A stretch of 5,217 nucleotides of DNA, taken from contig JAIRYX010000063.1 of the NCBI GenBank assembly GCA_031267635.1, positions 1 to 5,217 of the forward strand. Direction: 5' to 3'. The notes beneath the pieces are model-generated. The model had not been told where the DNA came from. It searched no databases and saw nothing but the letters and a program-made list of their open reading frames with translations. Each line of letters begins with the position of its first letter. The first letter of the stretch is position 1. Position numbers and translations under genes: made by a program. The stretch comes from Planctomycetaceae bacterium. Lineage in GTDB: Bacteria > Planctomycetota > Planctomycetia > Pirellulales > Thermoguttaceae. Below are positions 5,007-5,217 of this stretch, in pieces.

Positions 5007-5217
5007 CGATGGTTTCTTGCAAATATCCCAATAGTGAAGAATCAAATATTTGCATTTGTGTTGTTTCTCTATTCGTTGAAAAATTCCAGTCAAATTGTCC
5101 CAAAGTTGTATCGCTTGCAAACACCTCGTCCAACACACCATTTGCTGTTTGATAAACATGTCTTGGATCGTATTGCTCTAATTTTGCAATATCTGTCCTT
5201 CCGCCGGGAAGGTCAAA
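4993..5217 (-). CDS. Unrecognised protein, C-terminal 74 residues only (5' end beyond window)
   Basis: A minus-strand frame is open from the right edge to TAA at 4995-4993. It reads F-D-L-P-G-G-R-T-D-I-A-K-L-E-Q-Y at the visible start, then Q-T-A-N-G-V-L-D-E-V-F, and ends with L-L-G-Y-L-Q-E-T-I-E-S-V-I. Composition is balanced and acidic, as in a real soluble protein. The competing shorter frame with an internal ATG (5159-4974) is rich in Cys, Trp, Lys and Ile, has no ribosome binding site and looks like a shadow. No signal peptide, membrane segment or known motif can be seen in this fragment, and I do not recognise the family. The gene converges on coaE, with a gap of 149 bp. The start lies outside the window. 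Confidence 0.6.
   Translation of the reverse strand, partial: FDLPGGRTDIAKLEQYDPRHVYQTANGVLDEVFASDTTLGQFDWNFSTNRETTQMQIFDSSLLGYLQETIESVI

Noticed and set aside
4974..5159. Minus-strand 61-codon frame starting with ATG at the right end
   Set aside because: It has no SD and an unlikely composition (Cys, Trp, Lys, Ile rich), and it overlaps a longer, more protein-like frame open to the window edge.

Overview
The window looks like a chromosomal segment of a planctomycete. The strongest sign is a gene of the DUF1559 / 'prepilin-type N-terminal cleavage + H-X9-DG' family (minus strand, 335-1612), which is greatly expanded in Planctomycetota and rare elsewhere. It is paired with a small transthyretin/carboxypeptidase-regulatory-like lipoprotein, and a secreted formylglycine-type sulfatase lies nearby; both are also typical of that phylum. 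The DNA is AT-leaning for a planctomycete, with many runs of A and T between genes, which may suggest a gut-type or anaerobic lineage. That last point is inference only.

Layout. (1) 1-236, minus: start of a small lipoprotein, cut by the left edge. (2) 281-320: a strong hairpin between that gene and the one upstream of it. (3) 335-1612, minus: DUF1559 pseudopilin-like protein with its Shine-Dalgarno sequence and a good sigma70-type promoter (1703-1730). Its coding sequence holds a run of 13 G (1519-1531 as C on the plus strand), followed within 4 nt in the mRNA by a perfect 10-bp hairpin. (4) 1613-2627: about 1 kb without genes. It holds two inverted-repeat elements of one family (A, 1866-1997; B, 2209-2542), a third unrelated miniature element (C, 1999-2087) with a 4-bp target duplication, a direct repeat, and two plus-strand promoter candidates. 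(5) 2628-4250, plus: secreted sulfatase. (6) 4247-4843, plus: dephospho-CoA kinase CoaE, overlapping the sulfatase stop by ATGA. (7) 4844-4992: convergent intergenic stretch with small palindromes. (8) 4993-5217, minus: C-terminal end of an unrecognised protein that enters from the right edge.

How the parts fit. The lipoprotein and DUF1559 gene probably form one surface/export module read leftward. The sulfatase and coaE form a tight two-gene unit read rightward. Its best promoter (TTGATA-N17-TAAAAT, 2450-2478) lies inside the right arm of repeat element B, so a repeat element may be supplying expression to the sulfatase operon.

The two most interesting signals are the 13-G tract, where loss of one G gives an immediate TAG, and the repeat cluster at 1866-2606. 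In that cluster an uninterrupted paralogous site allows the insertion of element C to be read directly from the sequence.
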